From Williamsia sp. 1138 (GTDB lineage Bacteria > Actinomycetota > Actinomycetes > Mycobacteriales > Mycobacteriaceae): 64,000 nucleotides of DNA. Shown here one piece after another: positions 17,064 through 25,263 of the stretch. Under the pieces are notes generated by a model that saw only the letters and a list, made by a program, of their open reading frames with translations, made no database searches and was not told the DNA's origin. The position numbers were made by a program, and so were the translations under genes. The stretch covers positions 1-64,000 of the forward strand of contig NZ_MJEJ02000026.1 of assembly GCF_002095435.2 (NCBI RefSeq), read 5' to 3'. The number at the start of each line of letters is the position of its first letter. Within the stretch, counting starts at the first letter, position 1.

Positions 17064-18156
17064 TCGCAGCATTCCTGCCGGCGGTCCGCTCGCCGGAATC
17101 CGCGTGCTCGAACTCGCGGGCGTCGGTCCCGGTCCCCACGCCGCCATGGTGCTGGGAGACCTGGGTGCCGATGTCGTGCGGGTTCAGCGACGTGGTGGAC
17201 TCCCGACACCCGGGACGCCGTCGAGCGCCGGCCTTCGCAATCGGACGATCGTGGAGGCCGACCTCAAGAACCCTGATGACCTGGTGGAAGTGAAACGATT
17301 TGTGCAACAAGCCGACATCTTGATCGAAGGATTTCGCCCGGGTGTGACGGAGCGGGTCGGCCTCGGTCCTGACGATGTCACCGCCCTCAATCCCCGGCTC
17401 ATCTACGGTCGTATGACCGGCTGGGGCCAGACCGGACCCCGAGCAATGGAGGCGGGTCACGACCTCAATTACATCGGGCTGACCGGACTGTTGCACGCCG
17501 TGGGGCGACCGGGTGAACGCCCGGTGCCGCCACTGAACCTGTTCGGCGACTTCGGTGGCGGCTCGATGTTCCTGGTGATCGGTCTGATCTCCGCGCTCGT
17601 CGAGCGCCAAACGTCCGGGCGCGGACAAGTCGTGGATGCGGCGATCGTGAACGGCACTCCGGCTCTGGGCCATCTGTTGTGGTCCATGCGCGGATCCGGC
17701 CGGTGGTCTGATGATCGTGGTGAGAACGTCTTCGACGGGTCCGCGCCGTTCTACGACACCTACGAATGCTCCGACGGCAAGTACGTTGCGGTCGGAGCCT
17801 TGGAGCCCCAGTTCTTTTCGACGCTACTCGACACTCTCGGTGTCGATCCCGCCGAGGTGGGCGCTCAGCGCGATCCGGAGAACTACCCGCGAATGCGCAA
17901 ACTCTTCACCGAGCGCTTCGGCTCTGCGCCCAGGGACCATTGGGCAGCTGTCTTCGCCGGAGTCGATGCCTGCGTCACCCCGGTGCTCACCTTTGCCGAG
18001 GCCGAAGCCGATCCGCAGCTCATTGCCCGTGACGTGTTCACGACCATCGACGGAGTCACCCAGCCCGCACCGGCGCCCTCGTTCTCCCGCACTCCGTCCT
18101 CGACTCCGGCGCCACCACCGCGACACGCGGTCGCGGCCTCCGACATCTGGGCTTGA
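17056..18156 (+). CDS. Alpha-methylacyl-CoA racemase-like protein (class III CoA-transferase family)
   Basis: 366-aa protein of the CaiB/BaiF family, with the AMACR/MCR N-terminus ([20 protein letters not shown]). The catalytic His (about 135, in [13 protein letters not shown]) and Asp (about 165, in [10 protein letters not shown]) of racemases are both present. AMACR converts (2R)- to (2S)-methylacyl-CoA so that branched chains can enter beta-oxidation. GTG 17056 overlaps the preceding gene by 8 bases. Its presence is the main clue that the substrate carries an alpha-methyl branch. A true CoA-transferase role remains possible. Confidence 0.82.
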   Translation: MTDRSIPAGGPLAGIRVLELAGVGPGPHAAMVLGDLGADVVRVQRRGGLPTPGTPSSAGLRNRTIVEADLKNPDDLVEVKRFVQQADILIEGFRPGVTERVGLGPDDVTALNPRLIYGRMTGWGQTGPRAMEAGHDLNYIGLTGLLHAVGRPGERPVPPLNLFGDFGGGSMFLVIGLISALVERQTSGRGQVVDAAIVNGTPALGHLLWSMRGSGRWSDDRGENVFDGSAPFYDTYECSDGKYVAVGALEPQFFSTLLDTLGVDPAEVGAQRDPENYPRMRKLFTERFGSAPRDHWAAVFAGVDACVTPVLTFAEAEADPQLIARDVFTTIDGVTQPAPAPSFSRTPSSTPAPPPRHAVAASDIWA

Positions 18157-18195
18157 CGATCAGCATTGCCAAACAACAACTTCTAAGGAATCGAC

Positions 18196-18996
18196 ATGAC
18201 CGAAACACTCGAAGCCCCCGCTCTCATCGAGCGCCGCGGACACGTCATGCTCATCACCCTCAATCGTCCGCAAGCGCGTAACGCCGTCAACGCCGAGATG
18301 TGCATCGTTGTCGGCGATGCGCTTGCCGAAGCGGACAAGGACCCCGACGTCCGGGCAGTGGTTCTCACCGGTGCCGGCGACAAGGCGTTCTGCGCGGGCG
18401 CCGACCTCAAGGCCCTCATGCGCGGCGAGGCCGTGATCCCGCCCGGACGCGAGAAATGGGGCTTGGCCGGTTACGTCGGGCAGGCGATCAGCAAACCCAC
18501 AATCGCGGCCGTCAACGGACCGGCGCTCGGTGGTGGCACCGAGCTGGTACTGGCCAGCGACCTCGTCGTCGCAGCCGACACCGCGGTGTTCGGATTGCCG
18601 GAGGTGACGCGAGGCCTGATCGCCGGAGCCGGCGGAGCGTTCCGCCTCGCCGCCAAACTCCCACCGGTCGTGGCCATGGAGCTGCTGCTGACCGGTGAAC
18701 CGATCACCGCAGCGCAGGCACTCGCGCTGCACCTGGTCAATCGGGTCGTGCCTGCTGCCGACGTCCTCGACACCGCACTTGCCCTCGCCGAGAAGATCGC
18801 GGCGAACGCCCCGCTGGCGGTCGCCGCCACGAAGCGCATAGCGCTGGCACAGGGCGAGTCCGGGGAGCGACCGGATGAGAGCCTCGGCTGGGAGATGACC
18901 AACGCAGCTCTCCCGGGCATCGCCTATTCCGAAGATGCCAAGGAAGGTCCGCTCGCGTTCGCCGAGAAGCGCGCCCCTGTGTGGCAGGGTCGCTGA
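18196..18996 (+). CDS. Enoyl-CoA hydratase/isomerase (crotonase family)
   Basis: 266-aa crotonase-fold protein that hydrates or isomerises enoyl-CoA. The CoA-binding oxyanion regions are GDKAFCAGADLKAL (about 61-75) and ALGGGTELVLASD (about 112-124). Both catalytic glutamates of hydratases are visible (GGTEL and LPEV). ATG 18196 follows AAGGAATCGAC. Last gene of the ligase operon, with a gap of about 40 bases from the racemase-like gene. A strong palindromic terminator follows. Confidence 0.88.
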   Translation: MTETLEAPALIERRGHVMLITLNRPQARNAVNAEMCIVVGDALAEADKDPDVRAVVLTGAGDKAFCAGADLKALMRGEAVIPPGREKWGLAGYVGQAISKPTIAAVNGPALGGGTELVLASDLVVAADTAVFGLPEVTRGLIAGAGGAFRLAAKLPPVVAMELLLTGEPITAAQALALHLVNRVVPAADVLDTALALAEKIAANAPLAVAATKRIALAQGESGERPDESLGWEMTNAALPGIAYSEDAKEGPLAFAEKRAPVWQGR

Positions 18997-19017
18997 CCGG
19001 CACCCACGCCAACTGAA

Positions 19018-19059
19018 CAAGGACTGCCCCGCAGCAACGTTGCTGCGGGGCAGTCCTTG
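19018..19059. terminator. Perfect 21-bp-arm palindrome between convergent genes
   Basis: The left arm, AAGGACTGCCCCGCAGCAAC preceded by C, is followed directly by its exact complement, giving a 42-base perfect palindrome centred on AACGTT. Lies between the enoyl-CoA hydratase gene and the convergent SnoaL-like gene. Likely a bidirectional terminator. Confidence 0.85.
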
Positions 19060-19069
19060 TCGCCGTCTG

Positions 19070-19657
19070 TCAGTGCGAACGGACGCCGAAGTCGATCTCG
19101 TGAATACTCGTAAATGGCGTGAAGCCTTCGCGGTCGACCCAGGAGGGCCGGGCCACGTGTCCGGGGTCGGGTCGGGCCCATTCGACCCATGGGCCCCAGT
19201 CGTTGCGGCTGAGCTTCTCGTCGATCGTCTGCGGCCACTGTGCCGATGCGTCGGCGTAGGTCTTGGCAAAAGCCTTCATCTCCCCCATCACCCACACGTC
19301 CTCTTCCGACCGCCACTTACCGTCACCGGCGTACTCGATGATCTGGAGCGAGTAGAAATCTATGGGTGGGGCGCCGGGCTCGGGATTGTCAGCGCGGTTG
19401 ACCAGCTTGTAGACCACCCGATGGCCGTCGATGACGTACCAGACCAACGGGTTGTACACATGTGGCGCACCGCCCATTGTGCCTTCGATGAAGCGAACGA
19501 TCTCGTTCGGTCCGGTGAAGGTTCCGTAGAAGTGGTCGGTGTAGGTGGCGTCGTCGGTGAACAGATTCGCCCACGCTTCCCAATCCTCGGCTACTTGACC
19601 CACCATGAAGTAGTGCCGGAACGCGGCCTCTACTTCTGCTCTGTCGAAATGCGCCAT
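19070..19657 (-). CDS. SnoaL/NTF2-like protein
   Basis: 195-aa protein of the SnoaL-like (NTF2) cone fold. Family elements are the N-terminal helix with AAFRHYFMVGQVAEDWEAWANLFTDDATYTDHFYGTFTG (residues about 12-50), an acidic FTDDATY turn and IIEYAGDGKWRSEEDVW. Members include isomerases, cyclases, hydroxylase partners and many unknowns. ATG 19657 is chosen because homologous folds start just before the first helix; the open frame extends further without support. Encoded 46 bases downstream of the extradiol dioxygenase gene, on the same strand, so probably in the ring-cleavage operon. Function not assignable. Confidence 0.75.
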   Translation of the reverse strand: MAHFDRAEVEAAFRHYFMVGQVAEDWEAWANLFTDDATYTDHFYGTFTGPNEIVRFIEGTMGGAPHVYNPLVWYVIDGHRVVYKLVNRADNPEPGAPPIDFYSLQIIEYAGDGKWRSEEDVWVMGEMKAFAKTYADASAQWPQTIDEKLSRNDWGPWVEWARPDPGHVARPSWVDREGFTPFTSIHEIDFGVRSH

Positions 19658-19703
19658 CGAAGTTCCGTTCTCCCGTGCTGTCGAGTTGCTTGTCGTGTGC
19701 GTC

Positions 19704-20564
19704 TCACCGCGAGACGGCGAGTCCCATTCCGGTGATCCATTCCTCGACCGGCTGGTAGACGACCGCGTCGAGCGGCTTTCCACCGCCCGCGGCTCCCGCG
19801 GCGAGCCAGGTTCGTACCTCGTTGGCGCCGACGCCGGCCTGGGCGCGCGCATCATCGGTGAGGGAGGCCAGCTCGGCGCCATCCCACTCGGCCAGTGCAC
19901 TCAAGAATGCCTTGTCCCACTCGGGCCTTATCTTCTTGCGCGCAGCGGCAGCGCCTTCGGCGATCACGCGGCGTCGCTCTTCGTCGCTGATGTCGTAGGC
20001 ATCGAGTTCCAGGCTCGGCGGCGAGTGGGACAGCCCGCCGGTTCCGATGACGAGCACGCGAGCATCGATGGTGTCCAGATACTGTCCGACGGCTTCTCCG
20101 AATGCGAGCACCCGTGCCGCCGACGGTAGCGGCCCGGTCGCGCAGTTGATCGGCACCGGGATGACCGGATAGGTGTTCAGGTCACCGGTGAGATCCCGGA
20201 GGGGCTGCGCAAAAGCATGGTCGAGGCCGACGCCCCGGCAGATCGAGATGTCGAACTCGGCGTCGAGGAGATGTGCGGCAAGATCAGTCGCGACGTCGAC
20301 CGGGATGTCGAGTGTCCCTTCGTCATGTCCGCCTTCGGGCAGGATCGATGCCGACATGGCGACAGCGAACGTCGGCACGACGTGCCGGAACGCCCGGCGG
20401 TGGTCGCCGCCGAACAGGATCGTGAAGTCGGGATCGAACTCGGTGACCATGGCGCGCGCATCTGCGAGACCGGCCCGGAACTCGGAGCCGAAGACATGCT
20501 CGGTGTCACGCTCCATGCCCGGGCTGTGACTTGCGCACACCACCAGGCGCTTCTGTTCGGTCAT
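19704..20564 (-). CDS. LigB-family (type III) extradiol dioxygenase, MhpB-like
   Basis: 286-aa protein of the LigB superfamily, similar to 2,3-dihydroxyphenylpropionate 1,2-dioxygenase (MhpB). It would cleave a catechol ring next to the diol using Fe(II). Family landmarks are ASHSPG (about 12-17), FGGDHRRAF (about 53-61), GLDHAFAQPLRDL (about 110-122) and VIGTGGLSHSPP (about 175-186). They contribute the His residues for iron binding and acid-base catalysis. ATG 20564 follows AAGGAG. Same operon as the SnoaL-like gene. It is the only ring-cleavage enzyme in the window; no MhpC-type hydrolase follows. Confidence 0.85.
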   Translation of the reverse strand: MTEQKRLVVCASHSPGMERDTEHVFGSEFRAGLADARAMVTEFDPDFTILFGGDHRRAFRHVVPTFAVAMSASILPEGGHDEGTLDIPVDVATDLAAHLLDAEFDISICRGVGLDHAFAQPLRDLTGDLNTYPVIPVPINCATGPLPSAARVLAFGEAVGQYLDTIDARVLVIGTGGLSHSPPSLELDAYDISDEERRRVIAEGAAAARKKIRPEWDKAFLSALAEWDGAELASLTDDARAQAGVGANEVRTWLAAGAAGGGKPLDAVVYQPVEEWITGMGLAVSR

Positions 20565-20622
20565 GACACTCCTTGTCAGCACCCGTTCGGCCGCCCGGCC
20601 GACGCGGTGTGCGAAACCAATA

Positions 20623-20642
20623 GTGACACTGACGTTAGATCA
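20623..20642. promoter_or_regulatory. Operator-like inverted repeat before the dioxygenase operon
   Basis: TGAC-ACTGAC-GTTA in GTGACACTGACGTTAGATCA. Nineteen of these 20 bases are identical to the copy at 28056-28075. It lies about 60 bases upstream of the dioxygenase ATG, in the divergent gap to fprB. Confidence 0.6.
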
Positions 20643-20708
20643 AATTCTGGCGCTAGTCGAGAGTCAGGTCTTACACACTTGACAGAACGGTATATCGCCA
20701 CCCAAAGT

Positions 20709-20722
20709 GGACGTAACTGTCA
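20709..20722. promoter_or_regulatory. Operator-like inverted repeat before fprB
   Basis: GGAC-GTAACT-GTCA, with ATCTGACAGTTACGTCC on the reverse strand. It lies about 20 bases upstream of the fprB start and close to its ribosome-binding site. Confidence 0.5.
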
Positions 20723-20742
20723 GATACTGGAGGGCGACACTC

Positions 20743-22422
20743 GTGGCTTTTGTGATCCTGCAAGCTTGTTGCAATGACGCCTCGTGCGTCGACGTATGCC
20801 CGGTCAATTGCATCCACCCCACACCCGATGAACCGGACTTCATGCGTACCGAGATGCTGCACATCGATCCGCAGACCTGCATCGATTGCGGCGCGTGCGT
20901 TGAAGCATGCCCCGTCGAGGCGATCAAGGCCGAGGACGAATTGGACGACCCCGAGCTCCCGTTCATCGAGCTCAACGCCGACTACTTCGAACAACACCCC
21001 ATGCAGACCGGCCAACTCGACGTCCCGAAACCACTGTGGCGGAAGGCGGACTTCTCGGAGATGCGCGTGGCCATCGTGGGGTCCGGGCCGGCCGCGTTCT
21101 ATGCGGCATCCGAACTGATAGCACTCAAGGGCGTCCAGGTCGACATGTTCGAACGCTTGCTCACGCCATACGGTCTGGTGCGCTCCGGGGTCGCCCCCGA
21201 CCACCCGGGCACGAAAGCGGTCACCGACATCTTCCGAACCCTGGAGCGTCGCAAAAACTTTCGGTTGCATCTCGGCGTCCAGATCGGCGTCGACCTCACA
21301 CACGAGGAACTCCTGGCCCACAACCACGCTGTCATCTACGCGGTTGGTGCATCATCAGATCGCCGCCTCGGCATCAACGGAGAAGATCTGCCGGGCAGTC
21401 ATACCGCCACCGAGTTCGTCGGCTGGTACAACGGGCACCCCGACTATGCGGAGCGTACCTACGACTTGAGTGGCGAACGTGCCGTCATAGTCGGCAACGG
21501 CAACGTCGCGCTCGATGTCGCGCGTATCCTGCTCACCGATCCGGACGACCTCGATCGCACCGATATCGCAGACCACGCATTGGAAGTCTTGCGCACCAGC
21601 AATATCCGCGAGGTCGTCGTCCTCGGTCGGCGCGGTGTGGCGCAAGCCGGGTACACCAATCCCGAAATGATGGCGTTGCGTCACCTACCCGGGGTCGATC
21701 TCGTGATCGACCCCGACGAAGCGCAGATCGATCCCGTCACGCAAGGCATCCTGGATTCGCCCGAGACCGAGTCATCGGTGAAGGCCAAGGTCTCCCTGGC
21801 CCGCAAGGTTGCCGACGAAGGGGGAAGGGGCGCAACGAAACGTCTCGTGCTGAGGTACCTCACCTCCCCCACCGAGACCTCCGGCACCGATCGGGTCGAG
21901 TCCGTCGACGTCACGCGCAACGCACTCGAGCTGACCGACTCCGGGGCGGTCGTCGCGGTCCCAACGGACACTACCGAAACCATCGAGACGACACTGATCC
22001 TGCGTGCCGTCGGCTATCGGGGCGTTCCGGTGCCCGGAGTGCCCTTCGACGACGCTCGCGGTGTCATCTCCAACAACGAGGGCAGGGTTGTCACGTTGGT
22101 CGATGAGGAGCCCATTCAGGGCGTCTATGCCACCGGGTGGGTCAAGCGCGGTCCATCCGGGGTCATCGGAACGAATAAGAAGTGCGCCGCCGACACAGTT
22201 GATCTGCTGCTGCAGGACTACGTCGCCGGAGCCCTCGCCGATCCCCCACAGGACGCTGAGTCGTTTGCGGACCTGGTCTCGGAACGGGCGCCCGAGGTCG
22301 TCGACTTCGCCGGCTGGTCGCTCATCGACAAGGCAGAGAAGGCGGCCGGCAAGCCACGGAAGCGACCCCGCGTCAAGTTCGTCGATGTCGACTCGATGAT
22401 GGCTGTCGTTCGCGGCGATTGA
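20743..22422 (+). CDS. fprB: FprB-like ferredoxin-ferredoxin/NADP+ reductase fusion
   Basis: 559-aa protein with an N-terminal 7Fe-type ferredoxin domain (residues 1-~75). Its cysteines are in CCNDASCVDVCPVNC and CIDCGACVEACP. A flavoprotein of the adrenodoxin-reductase type follows, with an FAD motif VAIVGSGPAAFYAA (about 108-121) and an NADP motif VIVGNGNVALDVARIL (about 247-262). Mycobacterial FprB (Rv0886) has the same fusion and length. It passes electrons from NADPH to an oxygenase. GTG 20743 gives the family start (AFVILQ). In this island it may feed a ring-hydroxylating or P450-type oxygenase encoded elsewhere. Controlled by a nearby operator-like site. Confidence 0.88.
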   Translation: MAFVILQACCNDASCVDVCPVNCIHPTPDEPDFMRTEMLHIDPQTCIDCGACVEACPVEAIKAEDELDDPELPFIELNADYFEQHPMQTGQLDVPKPLWRKADFSEMRVAIVGSGPAAFYAASELIALKGVQVDMFERLLTPYGLVRSGVAPDHPGTKAVTDIFRTLERRKNFRLHLGVQIGVDLTHEELLAHNHAVIYAVGASSDRRLGINGEDLPGSHTATEFVGWYNGHPDYAERTYDLSGERAVIVGNGNVALDVARILLTDPDDLDRTDIADHALEVLRTSNIREVVVLGRRGVAQAGYTNPEMMALRHLPGVDLVIDPDEAQIDPVTQGILDSPETESSVKAKVSLARKVADEGGRGATKRLVLRYLTSPTETSGTDRVESVDVTRNALELTDSGAVVAVPTDTTETIETTLILRAVGYRGVPVPGVPFDDARGVISNNEGRVVTLVDEEPIQGVYATGWVKRGPSGVIGTNKKCAADTVDLLLQDYVAGALADPPQDAESFADLVSERAPEVVDFAGWSLIDKAEKAAGKPRKRPRVKFVDVDSMMAVVRGD

Positions 22423-22782
22423 CTCGCCGCACCAGAACCACTGCCCGAACTATTCTGACACTCGCGGTTATCTCTTGCATCGACTGAGCAATTCCGAACC
22501 AGGGATTAGTGATATGGATTCAGCGACACTGGTTTCGCCTCCGCGTGCCCTTTTACTGGTCTGACATTAACGTCTCTCCGGACGGGAACATCACGGTTCG
22601 ATAACATTGTCCGAAAAGGGTAGGAGTGACGCCCGTCATAGTCCACGATTCAGAGGTTCGTATCTGACACTGCGTCTTCAAATAGTTTGAACTTTGTGAT
22701 CGCTCGCAAGACAAGTACGACGCTCAACGGAACAACCCATGTGCGGGCGCAGCTTCTCTCGTCCCGACCTCAGGAGCACAAC
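22423..22782. promoter_or_regulatory. Promoter and leader region of the substrate-binding protein gene
   Basis: A 360-base gap. It contains TGAC-ATTAAC-GTCT at 22562-22575 and a second TATCTGACACTGCGTCT at 22661-22677, both variants of the island motif. Between them lies GTGA-CGCCCG-TCAT (22626-22639), a near-match to CRP/GlxR sites. Operator-like motifs on both sides of a CRP-like site suggest dual control of the transport gene. No coding potential seen. Confidence 0.5.
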
Positions 22783-24051
22783 ATGCAGAAATCAAGGACA
22801 GGCCGGCGGTTGATCGCAACGACTCTGCTGTCGGCCGCCCTCACCGCCGGAATGGTCGCCTGTAGCAGTTCGGATGATGGAGGCGACGCAGCTGCCGAGC
22901 CTTCGGCAAACGAGTCCGTACTCGGCACGCCGAACAAGGCCACCGGGACTCCGGTCACCATCGGATTCGTCAGCGAGGGACAGTCTCAGTCCATCGACGT
23001 CACCGACGAGATCCGAGGCGCCGAAGCTGCCGCCAACTACGCCAACGAGTACCTCGGCGGTATCGGGGGCCACCCCATCCAGGTCAAGTCCTGCCAAGCG
23101 CTGGCGCAGCCCGCCGTCGCGACCGACTGTGCCAACCAGATGGTCCAGGCCAAGGCCGCGGCCGTGGTCGGGCCGACTCCCGGTGAACTCGACAACCTCG
23201 TCGACGTCCTCTCTCCCGCCAAGATCCCGCTGGTGATCCACAGTGGGACAACGCAAAAGGGTCTCAGCTCTCCCGGCGTCTTCTCGCTGACTAACGGCAC
23301 CGCCTACTTCGCCATCTCCGCGACTGCGGCGAAGGACGAGGGACTCAAGAACACCGTCGGTGTCGCCATCGGCGTACCGGGTGCCGAGGGGCCCACCCGT
23401 CAGCTCGGTAGCCTGATCTGGGGCAACGCGGGTCTCGACTTCAGTGTGGTCGGCATTCCGCCCGGCACCGCCGATATGACCCCGCAGATCAGCGCAGCAG
23501 GTGCCGACGCCGACAACTTCTTCGTCATCGGCAACGACAGCTTCTGCACCAGCGCGTTCAAGGCGATCAAGACCACCAAGCCAAATGCTCCGATCTTCGC
23601 GATCGACCGATGCGTCACCATCGGCGGCGGTTCCTCGATCCCGAACGGCTACGAGGACATCAACGTCGCCACGGCACTGAACCTCAGCCCGGATGCACCC
23701 GACTCACAGCTCTACTCAGCGGTTCTCGCGAAGTACGGCGACGGCGCCAAGTTCGGCCAGCTGTCCTCAGCCGGATACGCCCCGATGCTCGGCATGATCA
23801 AGGCACTCAACGCCGCCAAGGTCACCGACCCGACGCAGCAGACCGTCATGGAGGCCATGAAGACGGCTCCGCCGACCGAGTACCCGCTCACCAACGGAAT
23901 CATGTTCCAGTGCAACGGCAAGCAGATCCCCATCTCGCCCAACATCTGCAGCGCCGACGGCATTCTCGCCAAAGCAACCAAGAACGGTGAACTCACCGAC
24001 TTCCAACAGGTGACCATCGATCCGAAGCTGTACGCAACACCGAGCGCCTGA
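22783..24051 (+). CDS. Branched-chain amino acid-type ABC transporter substrate-binding lipoprotein (LivK-like)
   Basis: 422-aa periplasmic-binding-type protein. A signal peptide with lipobox (GMVACSSSDDG, Cys about 26) anchors it to the membrane. It has the family I receptor fold: TPVTIGFVSEGQSQ at the start, NQMVQAKAAAVVGP, then PLVIHSGTTQKGL. Relatives bind amino acids, but also aromatic acids, urea and other ligands in actinobacteria. ATG 22783 follows AGGAG. The permease/ATPase genes converge on it from the other side, so the importer is split over two operons that carry the same operator motif. Ligand probably the island's substrate. Confidence 0.88.
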   Translation: MQKSRTGRRLIATTLLSAALTAGMVACSSSDDGGDAAAEPSANESVLGTPNKATGTPVTIGFVSEGQSQSIDVTDEIRGAEAAANYANEYLGGIGGHPIQVKSCQALAQPAVATDCANQMVQAKAAAVVGPTPGELDNLVDVLSPAKIPLVIHSGTTQKGLSSPGVFSLTNGTAYFAISATAAKDEGLKNTVGVAIGVPGAEGPTRQLGSLIWGNAGLDFSVVGIPPGTADMTPQISAAGADADNFFVIGNDSFCTSAFKAIKTTKPNAPIFAIDRCVTIGGGSSIPNGYEDINVATALNLSPDAPDSQLYSAVLAKYGDGAKFGQLSSAGYAPMLGMIKALNAAKVTDPTQQTVMEAMKTAPPTEYPLTNGIMFQCNGKQIPISPNICSADGILAKATKNGELTDFQQVTIDPKLYATPSA

Positions 24052-24070
24052 TAGACCAGCTCGAACTCAG

Positions 24071-24105
24071 CTGGCCGTCAGCCCGAAAGGGCTGGCGGCC
24101 AGTTT
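24071..24105 (+). terminator. Hairpin terminator after the binding-protein gene
   Basis: 14-bp arms CTGGCCGTCAGCCC / GGGCTGGCGGCCAG with a GAAA loop and one G-T pair, followed by TTT. It lies about 20 bases after the stop. Confidence 0.85.
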
Positions 24106-24131
24106 CGTTGTGTCTCAATGTTCCCGGCCCT

Positions 24132-24319
24132 CCGTCGACCGTGCCGATAACACCGTCGACCGTGCCCATCCAACCATCGATCGTGCCGATATCACCATCG
24201 GCCGGCCCATCCGACCATCGAGCGGGCCGATATCACCGCCGAGCGTGCCAATATCGCCATCGACCGGGCCCTCGTTTCAGTCGACCGTGCGAATAATGCC
24301 GTCGCGCACCCGATGTTGC
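24132..24319. repeat. Tandem array of about nine 21-bp repeats, forward orientation
   Basis: Units start at 24132, 24153, 24174, 24195, 24215, 24236, 24257, 24278 and 24299 (unit 4 is 20 bp, the last is degenerate). The consensus begins CCRTCGAYCGTGCC, and the last 7 bases are often SATATCR or CATCCRA. It begins about 30 bases after the hairpin behind the LivK-like gene. There are no unique spacers, so this is not a CRISPR. Confidence 0.85.
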
Positions 24320-24342
24320 AGACTCACCCAGCGACTCGCTCG

Positions 24343-24427
24343 CACCAGGAGCACACTCGATGGCCACATCGGCACGGTCGGTGGTTGATTGGGCACGATC
24401 GACGGTCGGATCGGCACGATCAACCGG
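24343..24427. repeat. Same 21-bp repeat in reverse orientation, four units
   Basis: Units at 24343-24363, 24364-24384, 24385-24405 and 24406-24427 carry the core GGCACGRTCGRYGG, the reverse complement of the forward array. The two arrays face each other across about 23 bases (24320-24342). The whole could fold into a large imperfect hairpin or cruciform. The rest of this 447-base gap (24052-24498) holds only terminators. Confidence 0.8.
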
Positions 24428-24446
24428 TGGTGCACGGGCACAACAA

Positions 24447-24483
24447 AGCCGGCCACCCTCCGCAGTGCGGATGGTGGCCGGCT
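24447..24483 (-). terminator. Hairpin terminator after the second ATPase gene
   Basis: 18-bp arms AGCCGGCCACCCTCCGCA / TGCGGATGGTGGCCGGCT with one mismatch. It lies 16 bases beyond the stop of the LivF-like gene on the minus strand. Confidence 0.8.
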
Positions 24484-24498
24484 CTGGTGTCGAAAGGG

Positions 24499-25263
24499 TC
24501 AGACAGCCTCTCCGAGGTAGGCCTGCTCCAGGAGTTCGGGATTCTTTGCGAGATCGCGTGCGGAGCCGCTGAGCCGGACACCACCGTGGACGATGACCAA
24601 CGCCTCATCGGCAACCTCGAGAGCCAACTGGACGTGCTGTTCCACCAGCACCACAACAGCATTGGTCTCATCGGCGATCCGGCGGACGATCGGCAGCAAC
24701 TCCTCGACAATGACCGGTGCCAGCCCCATGCTCATCTCGTCGATGAGGAGAACTCGGGGATTCTGGGTCAGAGCGCGAGCCACGGCCAGCATCTGTTGCT
24801 CACCACCCGACAGCGACCCTGCATTGACCTTGATTCGCTTCGCCAAGGCCGGGAACATCTCCATCGCCGCATCAACGCTGAGGCCTCCGGACCGCTTCGC
24901 GATCGATAGGTTCTCGCGAACCGTCATCGACGTGAAGAGCGCCCGGTCATCCGGGACCAGCACCAGCCCGCGACGATTGGCCTCGCCGGGTCGGCCACTT
25001 CGCAATTCTTTGCCCTCGACGACAACGTCACCACCCTTGCGCGGTAGCAATCCCGCCAGAGTGTTCATCAGTGTCGACTTGCCGGCACCGTTCGGGCCCA
25101 GGATCGCGAGCACAGAACCGGCCTGGAGCGAGAAGCTGACATCGCGGACCACCCGCACCGAGCCGTAACCGGCCGACACCTCCCGGCACTCCAGGATCGG
25201 AACCGCGGTGGGCCCGGGATCGTTCGAATGGTTCGCTTCGTCAGCCAGTTTCAAGTCAGCCAT
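24499..25263 (-). CDS. ABC transporter ATP-binding protein, LivF-like
   Basis: 254-aa ABC ATPase of the branched-chain amino acid (HAAT) type. Walker A GPNGAGKST (about 54-62), signature LSGGEQQ (about 153), Walker B VLLIDEM and the H-loop (VEQHV) are intact. An extension of about 25 residues precedes the ATPase core. ATG 25263 overlaps the end of the permease fusion gene by 8 bases, so it is co-translated. It pairs with the ATPase domain fused to the permeases to form the heterodimeric motor. Confidence 0.9.
   Translation of the reverse strand: MADLKLADEANHSNDPGPTAVPILECREVSAGYGSVRVVRDVSFSLQAGSVLAILGPNGAGKSTLMNTLAGLLPRKGGDVVVEGKELRSGRPGEANRRGLVLVPDDRALFTSMTVRENLSIAKRSGGLSVDAAMEMFPALAKRIKVNAGSLSGGEQQMLAVARALTQNPRVLLIDEMSMGLAPVIVEELLPIVRRIADETNAVVVLVEQHVQLALEVADEALVIVHGGVRLSGSARDLAKNPELLEQAYLGEAV

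Noticed and set aside
22423-22782. Riboswitch in the long leader of the binding-protein gene
   Set aside because: No stem set matching a class I know; the visible features are operator-like palindromes.
24132-24427. Possible CRISPR array
   Set aside because: Repeats are 21 bp and directly adjacent with no unique spacers; units vary and also occur inverted; no cas genes in the window.
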